64,000 nt of DNA from Motiliproteus sediminis (GCF_017912535.1 NZ_JAERQK010000004.1:186001-250000); one strand, 5' to 3'; shown: positions 44,660-55,266, counted from the stretch's first letter. Notes: a model not told the origin generated them from the letters alone. Numbers and translations are program-made.

Positions 44660-46242
44660 TTGTGCGGCGTCAGTAAGGTATCGCGCTGCTCAGGCAGCAG
44701 GTTGGGGTAGTTGAGAGTGTAGTGCAGCCCGCGACTCTCCTTGCGGCGCATGGCCGAGCGGATGATCAGCTCGGCCACAACTGCCAGATTGCGCAGCTCG
44801 ATCAGGTCTTTGGTGACTTTGTAATTGCTGTAGTAATCACTGATCTCCTGCTGCAGCAGGCTTACCCGATTCAGTGCGCGTTGCAGGCGTTTCTTGGTGC
44901 GCACGATGCCAACGTAATCCCACATGAAGCGTCTCAGTTCGTCCCAGTTGTGCGAAATTACCACGTCTTCGTCGGAGTCGGTGACTTGGCTTTCGTCCCA
45001 GAACGGGGTGGTGGGAAGCGGTGGTTGCTGGTCCAGTTGGCTGGCAATGTGGTTGGCTGCTGCGGAGGCAAAAACGATGCACTCCAGCAGTGAGTTGCTG
45101 GCGAGCCGGTTGGCACCGTGCAGGCCGCTAAATGCCGTCTCGCCGATGGCATAGAGCCCCGGGATGTCGGTGCGGCCGTGTTCGTCGGCCATGACCCCGC
45201 CACAGGTGTAGTGGGCGGCGGGCACCACGGGGATCGGCTGCTGGGTGATATCCAGCCCGTACTCGAGGCACTTGGCGTAAATGGTAGGGAAGTGGCTGCG
45301 GACAAACTCGGCCGGCTTGTGGGAGATGTCGAGGAACAGGCAGTCGCAACCCAGGCGTTTCATCTCGTGATCGATAGCCCGGGCGACGACATCCCGGGGG
45401 GCCAGCTCTTCGCGGGGGTCGAAATTGGCCATGAAGCGGCTGCCGTCAGGCAGCAGCAAGCGGCCGCCTTCGCCGCGCACGGCCTCGCTGATCAGAAAAG
45501 ATTTGGCTTGTGGGTGATACAGGCAGGTGGGGTGAAACTGGTTGAATTCGAGGTTGGCAACGCGGCAGCCGGCGCGCCAGGCCATGGCGATACCGTCACC
45601 GGAAGCGCCGTCGGTGTTGCTGGTATACAGGTAGGCTTTGCTGGCTCCGCCGGTGGCCAGCACCACGAAAGGCGACAGATAGGTCGCCACGTGACCACTG
45701 CGCTGGTCCAGTACGTAGGCGCCGACGCAGCGGTTGTCCGCCAGCTTGAGCTTGCGACGGGTTATCAGGTCGATAGCGATGGCGTGCGGGAACAGGTCAA
45801 TATTGCTGTGCTGGCGGGCCTGGTGAATCAGCGACTCGGAGATCGCGCGTCCGGTGGCGTCGGCGGCATGCACTACGCGGCGGTGGTTGTGCCCCCCTTC
45901 CTTAGTAAGATGGAGCGCACCGTCGGGATCGCGGGTGAACGGCACCCCCTGTTCGATCAGCCAGTTTATCGCCGCACGGCCGCCCTCGACGGTTTGGCGT
46001 ACGGCGCCCGGCCGGCAGAGGTGGCCGCCGGCGGTCATGGTGTCGTCGAAATGGCTTTGGGTGGAATCGTTGGCGTCACACACCGCCGCGATCCCGCCCT
46101 GGGCCAGATAGGTCGATCCGGCCGTTAGCTCGCCCTTGCTCAATACTGCGATCCGGCATTGGTCTGCCAGCTTCAGTGCCAGAGTCAGCCCGGCAGCACC
46201 GCTGCCGATGATGACGACGTCGTAGTGAAACTCTTTGCTCAT
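44626..46242 (-). CDS. nadB: L-aspartate oxidase
   Basis: 538 residues, FAD enzyme of NAD synthesis that oxidises aspartate to iminoaspartate. FAD motif [15 protein letters not shown]; then [30 protein letters not shown]-type active-site segment ([17 protein letters not shown]), [16 protein letters not shown] and [15 protein letters not shown]. Full length. Its own C-terminus overlaps ygfX in the opposite direction. Confidence 0.97.
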   Translation of the reverse strand: MSKEFHYDVVIIGSGAAGLTLALKLADQCRIAVLSKGELTAGSTYLAQGGIAAVCDANDSTQSHFDDTMTAGGHLCRPGAVRQTVEGGRAAINWLIEQGVPFTRDPDGALHLTKEGGHNHRRVVHAADATGRAISESLIHQARQHSNIDLFPHAIAIDLITRRKLKLADNRCVGAYVLDQRSGHVATYLSPFVVLATGGASKAYLYTSNTDGASGDGIAMAWRAGCRVANLEFNQFHPTCLYHPQAKSFLISEAVRGEGGRLLLPDGSRFMANFDPREELAPRDVVARAIDHEMKRLGCDCLFLDISHKPAEFVRSHFPTIYAKCLEYGLDITQQPIPVVPAAHYTCGGVMADEHGRTDIPGLYAIGETAFSGLHGANRLASNSLLECIVFASAAANHIASQLDQQPPLPTTPFWDESQVTDSDEDVVISHNWDELRRFMWDYVGIVRTKKRLQRALNRVSLLQQEISDYYSNYKVTKDLIELRNLAVVAELIIRSAMRRKESRGLHYTLNYPNLLPEQRDTLLTPHNYDWGGEELIR

Positions 46243-46334
46243 GTCTGCCGGGCGCTACTCGTTTGCAAGGTTCGAGATGGGTTAAAAAAATCGAGGTTGC
46301 CTATCATAACCTGATACGGATCACGATAGGCTGT

Positions 46335-46362
46335 GGAACTTACCGCAACAGGCGTGTTCCTA
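46335..46362 (+). promoter_or_regulatory. Candidate sigma-E autoregulatory promoter of rpoE
   Basis: GGAACTT (46335-46341), 16-nt spacer, TCCTA (46358-46362). The -35 is the sigma-E consensus and the spacing matches; the -10 is an imperfect TCTGA. It lies about 125 bp before rpoE, as expected for an autoregulated sigma-E gene. Confidence 0.6.
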
Positions 46363-46486
46363 TCTAGTACTTCGTGCGTCGACGTAGTGGGTCACAGGCC
46401 GGGCAGCGGGTGTACTTGGTTGTTAAAGTAGGGATTAAGTTGTAGCTTAGCGGCATATTTTCAGACCTGGACAGGGGCCCGACGGA

Positions 46487-47071
46487 TTGTCTACAGGAAA
46501 GCAAACGACCACGGATCAGCAGCTGGTTCAGCGTGTACAGCAGGGTGATAAGCGCGCGTTCGATCTGCTGGTAAAGAAGTATCAGCACAAGATTATCGGC
46601 TTGGTGGGGCGTTATGTCTATGACCACCACGAGGCGATGGATGTTGCACAGGAGGCGTTTATCAAGGCCTACCGTGCGATGCCGGGATTTCGAGGTGAAA
46701 GCGCTTTTTATACGTGGCTGTACCGTATTGCCATCAATACGGCCAAGAACCATCTGGTTGCCAAGGGGCGCAGGCCGCCTGATGTCGATGTGGATATCGA
46801 CGATGCGCAGCACCATGACAGCAACCGGTCGCTGAAAGAGATCGAGACGCCGGAAAATGCGCTGTACAAGGCAGAGCTGGAAAAAGCGGTTTACCAGGCG
46901 TTACACAAACTTCCGGAGGATCTGCGCATTGCGCTGACGCTGCGGGAGTTTGACGGTATGAGCTATGAGGATATAGCCCGGGTGATGGACTGCCCCGTGG
47001 GAACGGTGCGGTCACGTATATTCCGGGCGCGCGAAGCGATCGACAAGGTCGTTTCACCGTTGATGAGTTAG
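46487..47071 (+). CDS. rpoE: RNA polymerase sigma-E (AlgU/RpoE) factor
   Basis: 194 residues, ECF sigma factor for envelope stress. Region 2: FDLLVKKYQHKIIGLVGRYV, DVAQEAFIKAYRAM, FYTWLYRIAINTAKNHL; region 4: LPEDLRIALTLREFDGMSYEDIARVM, GTVRSRIFRAREAID. The sequence is very close to Pseudomonas AlgU. The only plausible start is TTG at 46487 without a strong ribosome binding site, which could keep synthesis low. The next gene encodes its membrane anti-sigma factor. Confidence 0.95.
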   Translation: MSTGKQTTTDQQLVQRVQQGDKRAFDLLVKKYQHKIIGLVGRYVYDHHEAMDVAQEAFIKAYRAMPGFRGESAFYTWLYRIAINTAKNHLVAKGRRPPDVDVDIDDAQHHDSNRSLKEIETPENALYKAELEKAVYQALHKLPEDLRIALTLREFDGMSYEDIARVMDCPVGTVRSRIFRAREAIDKVVSPLMS

Positions 47072-47100
47072 GGTGAAAACTCTTTTGTAAGAGGTGGGTG

Positions 47101-47907
47101 ATGAGCGAGTCAGTTAAGCAGTCTCTTTCTGCGCTGATGGATGACGAGGCAGACCAGTTTGAGGTTCGCCGCGTGCTGCAGCAGATGGACGATGACGCTG
47201 CCGATACTTGGGCACGGTACCAGGTGGCGGGTGCTGTGCTGCGGGGAGAGTCGGTCCGGTCTGAGGATGTTCAGATCAGTGGCGCGGTGTGGAAAGCACT
47301 TGACGAGGAGCCGGTCTATCAGCAGAAAGCGTCGCTGAAAGGTTTCTGGAAACCGCTGGGTAGTGTCGCCGTAGCCGCCTCGGTGACGGCGATGGTTATG
47401 TTTGGTGCACAGAGCTATACCCCGGATACGGCGCCGCAGGTGGCTTCTTCCGGGGTCGGTGTCCTGCCGGCGCCGACTCCCAGTCGCTCTGGCTTGGTTC
47501 CGGCCCAGTATGGTCGCAGTAACGAACTGGCGCGTCATCCTGCGCTGGGTGAGCAGGATGTTATCCGCCTGTCGTCATCGATGGAGTACTACATCCACCA
47601 GCATCATGCCTTGATGCGCGAGCGTGCAGAGAAGTGGAGCGCGGGCTGGATCCCAGGGGAGTTCAAGCAGGTTCGCCATGATGTGATGCCAGATTCCGAA
47701 GTGATGCTGTACTCCAACGGCCGTACTGCGATCTCGGTATCGGTGGAACCCTTTGGTAAGCGCAAAGCGCGTGCGGGCGCGATCCAGGAGGGCGGCACGG
47801 TGGCCTTTGGTAAGCAGGTTGGCGACCAGTTCGTCACGGTGGTCGGCGACTTGCCGTTGATGATGGCCGACCGTATCGCGTCGTCGGTGGCGCTGGTAGA
47901 ACGTTGA
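47101..47907 (+). CDS. RseA/MucA-type anti-sigma factor fused to an RseB C-terminal-like domain
   Basis: 268 residues. Residues 1-70 are an RseA/MucA anti-sigma domain (QSLSALMDDEADQFEVRRVL, TWARYQVAGAVLRGE). A helix at about 87-105 (LGSVAVAASVTAMVMFG) matches the MucA membrane segment. After a Pro/Ser-rich linker and a MucA-like segment (SSSMEYYIHQHHALM), residues about 178-265 (WIPGEFKQVRHDVMPDSEV, YSNGRTAISVSVEP, FVTVVGDLPLMMADRIA) resemble the C-terminal domain of MucB/RseB. No separate rseB follows; rseC begins 4 nt after the stop. It should hold sigma-E at the membrane until stress. ATG 47101 follows GAGG. Fusion inferred from recalled family sequences. Confidence 0.85.
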   Translation: MSESVKQSLSALMDDEADQFEVRRVLQQMDDDAADTWARYQVAGAVLRGESVRSEDVQISGAVWKALDEEPVYQQKASLKGFWKPLGSVAVAASVTAMVMFGAQSYTPDTAPQVASSGVGVLPAPTPSRSGLVPAQYGRSNELARHPALGEQDVIRLSSSMEYYIHQHHALMRERAEKWSAGWIPGEFKQVRHDVMPDSEVMLYSNGRTAISVSVEPFGKRKARAGAIQEGGTVAFGKQVGDQFVTVVGDLPLMMADRIASSVALVER

Positions 47908-47911
47908 GGCG

Positions 47912-48349
47912 ATGCTTGAAGAATCCGCTCAGGTTATCGAAGCCGCTGACGGCGGCGTCTGGGTCGAAACCGTGCGCCAGAGTGCCTGTAGCAGCTGCTC
48001 CGCCCGCAAGGGGTGTGGGCAAAAGCTGTTGAGTGATATCGGCCAGGGGGCCCGGTTTCGGGTACTGGCGCGCAATCCCCGGCAACTGGTTCTCAGCCCT
48101 GGTGACCCGGTGGTGCTGGGTCTGGCGGAATCCTCCCTGCTCACGGCGTCGGCGCTGGTTTATCTCCTCCCTCTGGTAACGATGGCTGTCGCCGCGGTGG
48201 TCGCGCAATGGTCGGGGGCTGCTGAAGGCTTGGTTGCGCTGGCAGGTATGGTCGGTTTGGGGCTCGGTTTGCTGGGCGTAAGGCATTGGGGGCCGGGGCG
48301 CAGTCAAGACTGTCGTTACCAGCCGGAAGTGTTGCGTAAGGCTGCGTAA
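47912..48349 (+). CDS. rseC: RseC/MucC family protein
   Basis: 145 residues. An N-terminal Cys cluster (ACSSCSARKGCG) of the RseC type and two hydrophobic helices (ALVYLLPLVTMAVAAVVAQW, GLVALAGMVGLGLGLLGV). RseC modulates the sigma-E pathway and affects redox functions in enterics. It lies 4 nt after the anti-sigma gene in the same operon. Confidence 0.92.
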   Translation: MLEESAQVIEAADGGVWVETVRQSACSSCSARKGCGQKLLSDIGQGARFRVLARNPRQLVLSPGDPVVLGLAESSLLTASALVYLLPLVTMAVAAVVAQWSGAAEGLVALAGMVGLGLGLLGVRHWGPGRSQDCRYQPEVLRKAA

Positions 48350-48381
48350 CCCGTGCGCAGCTGTGTGAGGAAGGCGATCGA

Positions 48382-49794
48382 ATGAATATTCATTCTCTGT
48401 GGCGAGTGTTGTCGGCATTGCTGCTGCTGGCGTTGTTCAGTCACGCTGCGCGTGCCGCCAGCCTGCCAGACTTTACCGATTTGGTTGAAGAGGCCTCCCC
48501 GGCCATTGTCAATATCAGCTCTGTTCGTGCGGCCGATGGTGACGAGAGCAAAGACGACAATCCGCTCGAAGGTTATAACCCGGAGCAGCTGCCGGAGATT
48601 TTCAAGCACTTCTTCGGCGAGCGCGGCTTCAATGCGCCGCGCCGGAGTCATCCACGCTCATTGGGCTCCGGTTTTATCATCTCGGAAGATGGCTATCTGC
48701 TGACCAATAATCACGTGGTCAAAGAGGCGGATACGATCATGGTCCGCCTGAGTGATCGACGCGAGTTGGAGGCAACCCTGATTGGGGCCGATCCCCGTTC
48801 TGACCTGGCGTTACTCAAGATTGAAGCAGACGACCTGCCGGTGGTGCGGCTGGGCAATTCCGACCGGCTGAAAGTCGGTGAGTGGGTACTCGCTATCGGA
48901 TCGCCGTTCGGCTTTGATCATACCGTTACCGCCGGCATCGTCAGCGCCAAGGGGCGCAGCCTGGCCAACGAAAACTATGTACCGTTCATCCAGACGGATG
49001 TGGCTATCAACCCTGGTAACTCGGGCGGGCCGCTGTTCAATCTGGATGGCGAGGTGGTCGGCATTAACTCCCAGATTTACACGCGCTCCGGCGGCTTTAT
49101 GGGGCTGTCCTTTGCGATTCCCATCACCATGGCGATGGAGGTGGTCGAGCAGCTGAAGGAGAGTGGCCATGTCTCCCGCGGCTGGCTTGGGGTGATCATC
49201 CAGGAGGTCAATCGAGATCTGGCCGAGTCGTTCGGTCTGGACAAACCGGCGGGGGCCCTGGTTGCCAAGGTGTTGCCGGATAGCCCTGCCGCGCAGGCGG
49301 GCTTGCAAGAGGGTGATATCATCGTCGAGTTCAATGACCATCCGATCTCGGTATCGTCGGAGCTGCCGCAGCTGGTAGGGCGCATCAAACCCGGCCGTTC
49401 GGTGCCGTTGGAGGTTGTACGAAACGGTTCCAACAAGGCGTTATCGGTAACCATCGGTGTGCTCCCCGAAGAGGATGCTCTGGCGCTCGCTGCTCGTGGT
49501 GATGCTGAAGCCAACAGCAACCGGCTGGGTATTCAGGTCTCTCCGCTGGAAGAGGAACGGCGTGCCAAATGGAATATCAGCGGTGGCGTTGTGGTGCGCT
49601 CGGTTGAGCAGGGCCCGGGGGCCGATGCCGGTCTGGTTGCGGGCGATGTGATTACCATGCTGAATGGCGCCTCCATTACTGATGTTGCGAGGTTTCAGGA
49701 GGTCGCCAGCTCGTTGCCGGAAGGCAAGGCTGTTCCGATGAGGATCGTACGACGAGGTAGCCCTTTGTTCCTGCCGCTTAAAATCCAAGAGTAG
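48382..49794 (+). CDS. mucD: Periplasmic serine protease MucD (DegP/HtrA family)
   Basis: 470 residues. Signal peptide to about ARAAS. Trypsin-like triad: His in LLTNNHVVKEAD, Asp in RSDLALLKIE, Ser in NPGNSGGPLFN. Two PDZ domains follow (GWLGVIIQEVNRDLAESFG and a second one with SGGVVVRSVEQGPGADAG). It degrades misfolded periplasmic proteins and closes the sigma-E operon, as in Pseudomonas. A strong terminator follows. Confidence 0.95.
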   Translation: MNIHSLWRVLSALLLLALFSHAARAASLPDFTDLVEEASPAIVNISSVRAADGDESKDDNPLEGYNPEQLPEIFKHFFGERGFNAPRRSHPRSLGSGFIISEDGYLLTNNHVVKEADTIMVRLSDRRELEATLIGADPRSDLALLKIEADDLPVVRLGNSDRLKVGEWVLAIGSPFGFDHTVTAGIVSAKGRSLANENYVPFIQTDVAINPGNSGGPLFNLDGEVVGINSQIYTRSGGFMGLSFAIPITMAMEVVEQLKESGHVSRGWLGVIIQEVNRDLAESFGLDKPAGALVAKVLPDSPAAQAGLQEGDIIVEFNDHPISVSSELPQLVGRIKPGRSVPLEVVRNGSNKALSVTIGVLPEEDALALAARGDAEANSNRLGIQVSPLEEERRAKWNISGGVVVRSVEQGPGADAGLVAGDVITMLNGASITDVARFQEVASSLPEGKAVPMRIVRRGSPLFLPLKIQE

Positions 49795-49797
49795 AGC

Positions 49798-49829
49798 AGA
49801 GAGGGCGCCGCGGGCGCCCTCTCTGTTTT
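49798..49829 (+). terminator. Rho-independent terminator after mucD
   Basis: A perfect 12-bp stem AGAGAGGGCGCC / GGCGCCCTCTCT with a 3-nt loop, followed by GTTTTC. It separates the sigma-E operon from lepA, whose promoter may use TAAAAT at 49868-49873. Confidence 0.92.
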
Positions 49830-49915
49830 CAGGCTGCGTGCACATGGCTCTGTGGGCCTAAATAAGCTAAAATCGCGCCCCTTAATTAATCCTTCTCCTT
49901 TAGAGCGTTTCACCG

Positions 49916-51715
49916 GTGAGCGACCTTAAGCACATCCGCAATTTTTCTATCATTGCCCATATTGATCATGGCAAGTCTACTCTGGCCGATCGCATTATCC
50001 AGTTGTGCGGCGGCCTGGAGCAGCGCGAAATGTCGGCCCAGGTGCTGGACTCCATGGATATCGAGCGCGAGCGCGGTATCACCATCAAAGCGCAAAGCGT
50101 TACCCTTAACTACAACGCCCGTAACGGCGAGATCTATCAGCTTAACTTTATCGATACCCCGGGACACGTTGACTTTTCCTATGAAGTGTCGCGCTCGCTG
50201 GCGGCCTGCGAAGGTGCGCTGCTGATCGTTGATGCGGCGCAGGGCGTTGAGGCGCAGTCGGTGGCCAACTGTTACACCGCCATCGAGCAGGGGCTCGAGG
50301 TGATGCCGGTTCTTAACAAGATGGATCTGCCCCAGGCGGAGCCGGATCGCGTCAAGCAGGAAATTGAAGAGGTCATCGGTATTGATGCCACCGACGCGGT
50401 GCTGACCAGCGCCAAGAGCGGCATGGGTATTGAGGATGTGCTTGAACGTCTTATTGATGTGGTGCCGCCCCCGGTGGGTGATGTCGATGCGCCTTTGCAA
50501 GCGCTGATCATCGATTCCTGGTTCGACAACTATCTGGGTGTGGTGTCACTGGTGCGGGTGATGCAGGGGACACTCAAGGTAAAGGACAAAATTCTGGTCA
50601 AATCCACCAAGAACAGCCACCCGGTGGACAGCGTTGGCGTCTTTACCCCCAAACGCAAGGAAACGGGAGTTTTGCGTGCCGGTGAGGTGGGGTATGTGGT
50701 CGCCGGCATCAAGGATATCCATGGGGCTCCGGTAGGCGACACGCTGACCCTGATCAAAACCCCGGATGTCGAGAGTCTGCCCGGGTTCCAGCGGGTCAAG
50801 CCGCAGGTTTATGCCGGGATGTTCCCGATCTCCACCGATGATTACGAAGACTTTCGTGATGCCCTGGGCAAGCTGACTCTCAATGACGCATCGTTGGTGT
50901 ATGAGCCCGAGACCTCCGATGCGCTGGGTTTTGGTTTTCGTTGTGGCTTCCTCGGCATGCTGCACATGGAGATCATTCAGGAGCGGCTGGAGCGGGAGTA
51001 TAACCTTGACCTGATCACTACGGCACCGACGGTGGTTTACGAGGTGGAGCTTAACTCCGGTGAGGTTGTTTACGTTGACAGCCCCTCCAAATTGCCCGAT
51101 TTCGGCGCCATCAAAGAGATGCGTGAGCCGATTGTGGTCGCCAATATTCTGGTGCCGCAGGAGTATCTTGGCCCGGTCATCACCCTGTGTGTGGAAAAAC
51201 GGGGTGTGCAGCGAGACATGCACTATATGGCCAATCAGGTAGCGGTGACCTATGAGCTACCGATGAGTGAAGTGGTAATGGACTTCTTCGACCGCCTGAA
51301 GTCGGTCAGCCGTGGTTATGCGTCACTGGATTACAGCTTTGAACGCTTCCAGGCCGCCAGCTTGGTGCGGGTCGATGTACTGATCAACAGCGAGCGAGTC
51401 GATTCTCTGGCGGTGATTATGCATCGGGATAACGCCCAGTACCGGGGGCGGATGTTGTGCGAGAAGATGAAGGAACTGATACCCCGACAGATGTTTGATG
51501 TGGCGATTCAGGCGGCGATCGGCGGCAAGATCATCGCTCGCACAACGGTAAAGGCCCTGCGCAAGAATGTGACCGCTAAGTGCTATGGCGGTGACGTCAG
51601 CCGTAAGAAGAAGCTGCTGCAGAAGCAGAAAGAGGGCAAGAAACGGATGAAGCAGGTCGGTCGCGTAGAAGTACCACAGGAAGCTTTTCTGGCCGTGCTC
51701 AAGATGGATAACTAA
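49916..51715 (+). CDS. lepA: Elongation factor 4
   Basis: 599 residues, translational GTPase. G1 [16 protein letters not shown]3 [17 protein letters not shown]4 LNKMDLPQ; the LepA-specific C-terminus is intact, with [20 protein letters not shown]. It starts with GTG. lepB begins 3 nt later. Confidence 0.97.
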   Translation: MSDLKHIRNFSIIAHIDHGKSTLADRIIQLCGGLEQREMSAQVLDSMDIERERGITIKAQSVTLNYNARNGEIYQLNFIDTPGHVDFSYEVSRSLAACEGALLIVDAAQGVEAQSVANCYTAIEQGLEVMPVLNKMDLPQAEPDRVKQEIEEVIGIDATDAVLTSAKSGMGIEDVLERLIDVVPPPVGDVDAPLQALIIDSWFDNYLGVVSLVRVMQGTLKVKDKILVKSTKNSHPVDSVGVFTPKRKETGVLRAGEVGYVVAGIKDIHGAPVGDTLTLIKTPDVESLPGFQRVKPQVYAGMFPISTDDYEDFRDALGKLTLNDASLVYEPETSDALGFGFRCGFLGMLHMEIIQERLEREYNLDLITTAPTVVYEVELNSGEVVYVDSPSKLPDFGAIKEMREPIVVANILVPQEYLGPVITLCVEKRGVQRDMHYMANQVAVTYELPMSEVVMDFFDRLKSVSRGYASLDYSFERFQAASLVRVDVLINSERVDSLAVIMHRDNAQYRGRMLCEKMKELIPRQMFDVAIQAAIGGKIIARTTVKALRKNVTAKCYGGDVSRKKKLLQKQKEGKKRMKQVGRVEVPQEAFLAVLKMDN

Positions 51716-51718
51716 TTA

Positions 51719-52531
51719 ATGGATATTGATTTTTCTTTGGTTCTGGTGATTGCGGTTACCGTTACCGGCGTGGTTTGGGCGGTTGATCATTGGCTGCTGG
51801 CACCCAAGCGTCAGGCGGTGCTGACCGGGGTTGAGAGCGAGACCGGTGCCGCGCTGGATGAGGACACCCGGCGCAAGCTGGCTCCGGAGCCCCTGGTGGT
51901 TGAATACTCCAAGTCGTTTTTTCCGGTGTTGGCGTTGGTGCTGGTCCTGCGCTCTTTTCTGGTGGAGCCCTTTCAAATCCCCTCGGGTTCCATGCTGCCG
52001 ACGCTGGAGATCGGTGATTTTATCCTGGTAAACAAGTACCACTACGGTATTCGTCTGCCGGTGCTCAATACCAAGGTGGTACCGATCAACGATCCCGAGC
52101 GTGGCGATGTGGTGGTGTTCAAGTATCCCAATAATCCGCGGATAAACTATATCAAGCGGGTGGTTGGCCTTCCTGGTGATCGGATCCGCTATGATAACAA
52201 AACACTGATTATCAATGGTGAAGCGGCACCGCAGGCGTTGCTTGCGCAGTTGCCGCCGTTAGAACCCCGGCGTGAGTTGTTGCGCGAGCAGTTGGGCGAC
52301 GTCGAGCACCGCATCTACAAGGATCTGGTCCGCCCGCGCCCGGCCAAGGAGTGGGTCGTGCCCGAGGGTCACTACTTCATGGTGGGTGACAACCGGGACA
52401 ACAGTAACGACAGCCGCTTTTGGGGTTTTGTCCCCGACGAGCTGATCGTTGGCAAGGCGTTTGCTGTGTGGATGCACTGGGAGAACTGGTTCTCTCTGCC
52501 AAGCTTTAAGAACAATGGCGTGATCGAATAG
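51719..52531 (+). CDS. lepB: Signal peptidase I
   Basis: 270 residues, two N-terminal membrane helices and a periplasmic catalytic domain. Catalytic Ser in PSGSMLPTL, catalytic Lys in YIKRVVGLPGDRI, and GDNRDNSNDSRFWG as the conserved box. It cleaves signal peptides of exported proteins. The lepA-lepB order is standard. Confidence 0.97.
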   Translation: MDIDFSLVLVIAVTVTGVVWAVDHWLLAPKRQAVLTGVESETGAALDEDTRRKLAPEPLVVEYSKSFFPVLALVLVLRSFLVEPFQIPSGSMLPTLEIGDFILVNKYHYGIRLPVLNTKVVPINDPERGDVVVFKYPNNPRINYIKRVVGLPGDRIRYDNKTLIINGEAAPQALLAQLPPLEPRRELLREQLGDVEHRIYKDLVRPRPAKEWVVPEGHYFMVGDNRDNSNDSRFWGFVPDELIVGKAFAVWMHWENWFSLPSFKNNGVIE

Positions 52532-52541
52532 GAGCACAACG

Positions 52542-52916
52542 ATGCGCAGATTGGTAACCCAAGGTGGTTGGAGTTTCACCGGGCTGATCTCGGTGCTGAC
52601 GGTGGCGGGTATTTTCCTGTCTATCGCGTTCAAGCTGGCACCGGCCTATGCGGATTTTTACACCCTGCAGGATATTATGGAGTCTACGACAGCGGACAGA
52701 GCAGAACTGGCAAAGGATATGCGCACGATCAAGCTGAACGTGGAAAAAAAGCTTGGTATCAACAACATGAAGCTGCCGAAAGACTTTCTGACGATTTCCA
52801 AGGATAAAGGCACCGTTCATTTCGACGTTGACTACGAGATCCGTACTCCGATTTTCCATAACGTCGATGCGGTCATGTCCTTTAAACAGCGCTTTACGGG
52901 GCAGGAACTTGAGTAA
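52542..52916 (+). CDS. DUF4845 membrane protein
   Basis: 124 residues, one N-terminal helix ([23 protein letters not shown]), then a small periplasmic domain ([37 protein letters not shown]). This family is regularly found between lepB and rnc in gammaproteobacteria. Function unknown. Its end overlaps the TTG of rnc. Confidence 0.92.
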   Translation: MRRLVTQGGWSFTGLISVLTVAGIFLSIAFKLAPAYADFYTLQDIMESTTADRAELAKDMRTIKLNVEKKLGINNMKLPKDFLTISKDKGTVHFDVDYEIRTPIFHNVDAVMSFKQRFTGQELE

Positions 52917-53589
52917 TCCCATCGAACGTCTGGGGCGAGTGCTGGGTTATCGGTTTGCCGACGAGTCACTGGCCGAGCTGGCGCTGACCCACCGCAGCTG
53001 CGGCGCTCGTAACAATGAGCGGCTTGAGTTCCTGGGGGATTCCATCCTCAACTTCGTCATCGCCGATGCGTTGTTCTCCAAGTTTCCAGAGGCCGCCGAG
53101 GGGCAGTTGAGCCGGTTGCGGGCACGCTTGGTCAAAGGGGTGACCCTGGCGGAGTTGGCGCGCGAGATGGACCTTAGCGAGTTTCTGCGGCTGGGTGCAG
53201 GGGAGTTGAAAAGTGGTGGCTTCAATCGCAAATCGATTTTGGCCGATGCGTTCGAAGCCATTATCGGCGCGATCTATCTGGATGCAGGCATGGAGCCCTG
53301 TCGCGAGAGGATTCTGGCCTGGTACCAACCGCGTCTTGACGATCTGACACTGGATGACACCCGCAAGGATCCCAAGACCCGCTTGCAGGAGTATCTGCAG
53401 TCCCGCCGCGCGGAACTGCCCAAGTACCATCTGATCAAGGTGGAAGGGGAGGCGCATGCCCAGCAGTTCTATATCGATTGCGAAGTAGCGCTTCTGACAA
53501 CCCCCTCTTCCGGCAGCGGCAAAAGTCGCCGGCTGGCGGAACAAAATGCCGCTGCCGCGGCCCTGCTGGCGCTCGGCGTCGAGGCGTAA
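52909..53589 (+). CDS. rnc: Ribonuclease III
   Basis: 226 residues, exactly the E. coli length. The signature [17 protein letters not shown] and the metal Glu region [18 protein letters not shown] are intact, followed by a double-stranded RNA-binding domain ([26 protein letters not shown]). TTG at 52909 overlaps the previous gene and gives the family N-terminus; a GGGG lies 7 nt upstream. Confidence 0.95.
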   Translation: MSNPIERLGRVLGYRFADESLAELALTHRSCGARNNERLEFLGDSILNFVIADALFSKFPEAAEGQLSRLRARLVKGVTLAELAREMDLSEFLRLGAGELKSGGFNRKSILADAFEAIIGAIYLDAGMEPCRERILAWYQPRLDDLTLDDTRKDPKTRLQEYLQSRRAELPKYHLIKVEGEAHAQQFYIDCEVALLTTPSSGSGKSRRLAEQNAAAAALLALGVEA

Positions 53590-53594
53590 TCGTC

Positions 53595-54509
53595 ATGGTT
53601 GAATCTTCGCAAACAGCGCCCACCCGAAGCGGCTATGTGGCTATTGTTGGGCGCCCCAATGTGGGTAAGTCCACCCTGTTGAACCGCATTCTCGGCCAGA
53701 AACTGAGTATCACCTCACGCAAACCACAGACGACCCGGCACCAGATCCTGGGGATCAAAACCGAGGGCAAGGATCAGGTGATCTACGTCGATACCCCCGG
53801 TCTGCACAAGGATGGCGGCAAAGCGATCAATCGCTACATGAACCGGGCCGCCAGTTCGGCCCTGTCCGGGGTTGATGTGGTGATCTTCATAGTCGACCGG
53901 GATCGCTGGACCGACGAGGACGAGATTGTGCTGGAAAAACTCCAGCACACCCGCGTGCCGGTGATTCTGGCGGTTAACAAGGTCGACCGTCTGGATGATA
54001 AGGACGCCCTGCTGCCCCAGCTGCAGCAGCTGGCCGGCAAGCGGGAGTTTACCGCCATCATTCCGCTGTCCGCGAAACAGGGGCATAACGTTGAACGTCT
54101 TGAAACCCTGATTCTTGATCTGCTGCCGGAGGGGTTTCATTACTTCCCCGAAGATCAGATAACGGATCGCAGCTCGCGCTTTCTTGCCGCTGAGCTGGTG
54201 CGGGAAAAAATCATGCGCCAGCTCGGCGACGAATTGCCCTACCAGATGACGGTGGAGATCGAAGAGTTCGGTTTCGACGAGGGTATCTTGCACATAGCGG
54301 CGCTGATCCTGGTCGAGCGCCAGGGGCAAAAGAAAATCATCATCGGCAATAGGGGCGAGCGTATCCGTCTGATCGGCCAGGAAGCGCGGATCGATATGGA
54401 GCGGATGTTCGATGCCAAGGTGATGCTGCGCCTGTGGGTGAAGGTCAAGAGCGGCTGGTCCGACGACGAACGGGCCCTGCGCAGTCTGGGCTATGACGAG
54501 CTCGGCTGA
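53595..54509 (+). CDS. era: GTPase Era
   Basis: 304 residues. G1 [13 protein letters not shown]3 [12 protein letters not shown]4 VNKVDRLDD, and a C-terminal KH domain ([20 protein letters not shown]). Era matures the 30S subunit. It begins 6 nt after rnc and overlaps recO by 17 nt. Confidence 0.97.
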   Translation: MVESSQTAPTRSGYVAIVGRPNVGKSTLLNRILGQKLSITSRKPQTTRHQILGIKTEGKDQVIYVDTPGLHKDGGKAINRYMNRAASSALSGVDVVIFIVDRDRWTDEDEIVLEKLQHTRVPVILAVNKVDRLDDKDALLPQLQQLAGKREFTAIIPLSAKQGHNVERLETLILDLLPEGFHYFPEDQITDRSSRFLAAELVREKIMRQLGDELPYQMTVEIEEFGFDEGILHIAALILVERQGQKKIIIGNRGERIRLIGQEARIDMERMFDAKVMLRLWVKVKSGWSDDERALRSLGYDELG

Positions 54510-55266
54510 TTCGGTTCTGGGGCAGAATGCGTATCTGCTGCACAGTCGCCCCTACCGTGAAACCTCGGCGTTGATTGATCTGCTCACCCCGGAATTCGGT
54601 CGCGTACGCGGAGTCCTCAAGGGAGTGCGGCAGCCGCGCTCGCGCAAGCGCGAGCTGCTGCGCAGCTTCCAACCCCTGAGCGTCAGCTGGCGGGGGCGCG
54701 GCGAGCTCAAAACCATTCAGGATGGTGAAGGTGTCGGGCTCGCGCATCCGCTTGCCGGTCGCTCGCTCTGGTGCGGCCTTTATCTCAATGAACTGCTGGT
54801 ACGCCTGCTGCCGGCAGATGAGCCTTACCCTCGTGTCTTTGCCCTCTATCGTTTTAGCCTGGAGCAGCTCGGCGATCTTGAAACGGAGGAGGCGGTGCTG
54901 CGGATGTTCGAGGTTCGCCTGCTGGAGGAGCTCGGTTTCGGTGTCAGTTTTACCCACGATCTGGCGGGCATGCCGATCGATCCCGCCCAGCAATACTGCT
55001 TTGACCCCGCTGCAGGGTTTAACCCGCTGCCGGCCGGTGATGCAACCGGCGCTATCCCGGGCGCCGTGATCATGGCCGTGGGTGGTGACGATTATGCTGA
55101 CCCGCAGGTGCGGCGTGTGGCCAAAGGGCTGATGCGCCGTGCGCTGGCGGTGCATTTGGGGGGCAGGCCTCTACGCAGCCGCAGCCTGTTTCAGACCAGT
55201 GCTCTTGCTGCAGTCCCCGAGCAGCGGCTGGGCTCGGGGGGCGGTGCCCCGGAGGAACTATCGTGA
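54493..55266 (+). CDS. recO: DNA repair protein RecO
   Basis: 257 residues. An N-terminal OB-fold ([41 protein letters not shown]) and a helical domain with [24 protein letters not shown]. It loads RecA with RecR. It overlaps era and acpS, so the operon is continuous. In most gammaproteobacteria pdxJ comes next; it is absent here. Confidence 0.93.
   Translation: MTSSADSVLGQNAYLLHSRPYRETSALIDLLTPEFGRVRGVLKGVRQPRSRKRELLRSFQPLSVSWRGRGELKTIQDGEGVGLAHPLAGRSLWCGLYLNELLVRLLPADEPYPRVFALYRFSLEQLGDLETEEAVLRMFEVRLLEELGFGVSFTHDLAGMPIDPAQQYCFDPAAGFNPLPAGDATGAIPGAVIMAVGGDDYADPQVRRVAKGLMRRALAVHLGGRPLRSRSLFQTSALAAVPEQRLGSGGGAPEELS

Noticed and set aside
47101-47907. Loss of an rseB gene by frameshift, with hidden N-terminal RseB codons in another frame
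   Set aside because: Only about 70 residues separate the membrane helix and the RseB-like domain, too few for the missing sensor domain, and the other frames there show no RseB-like sequence.
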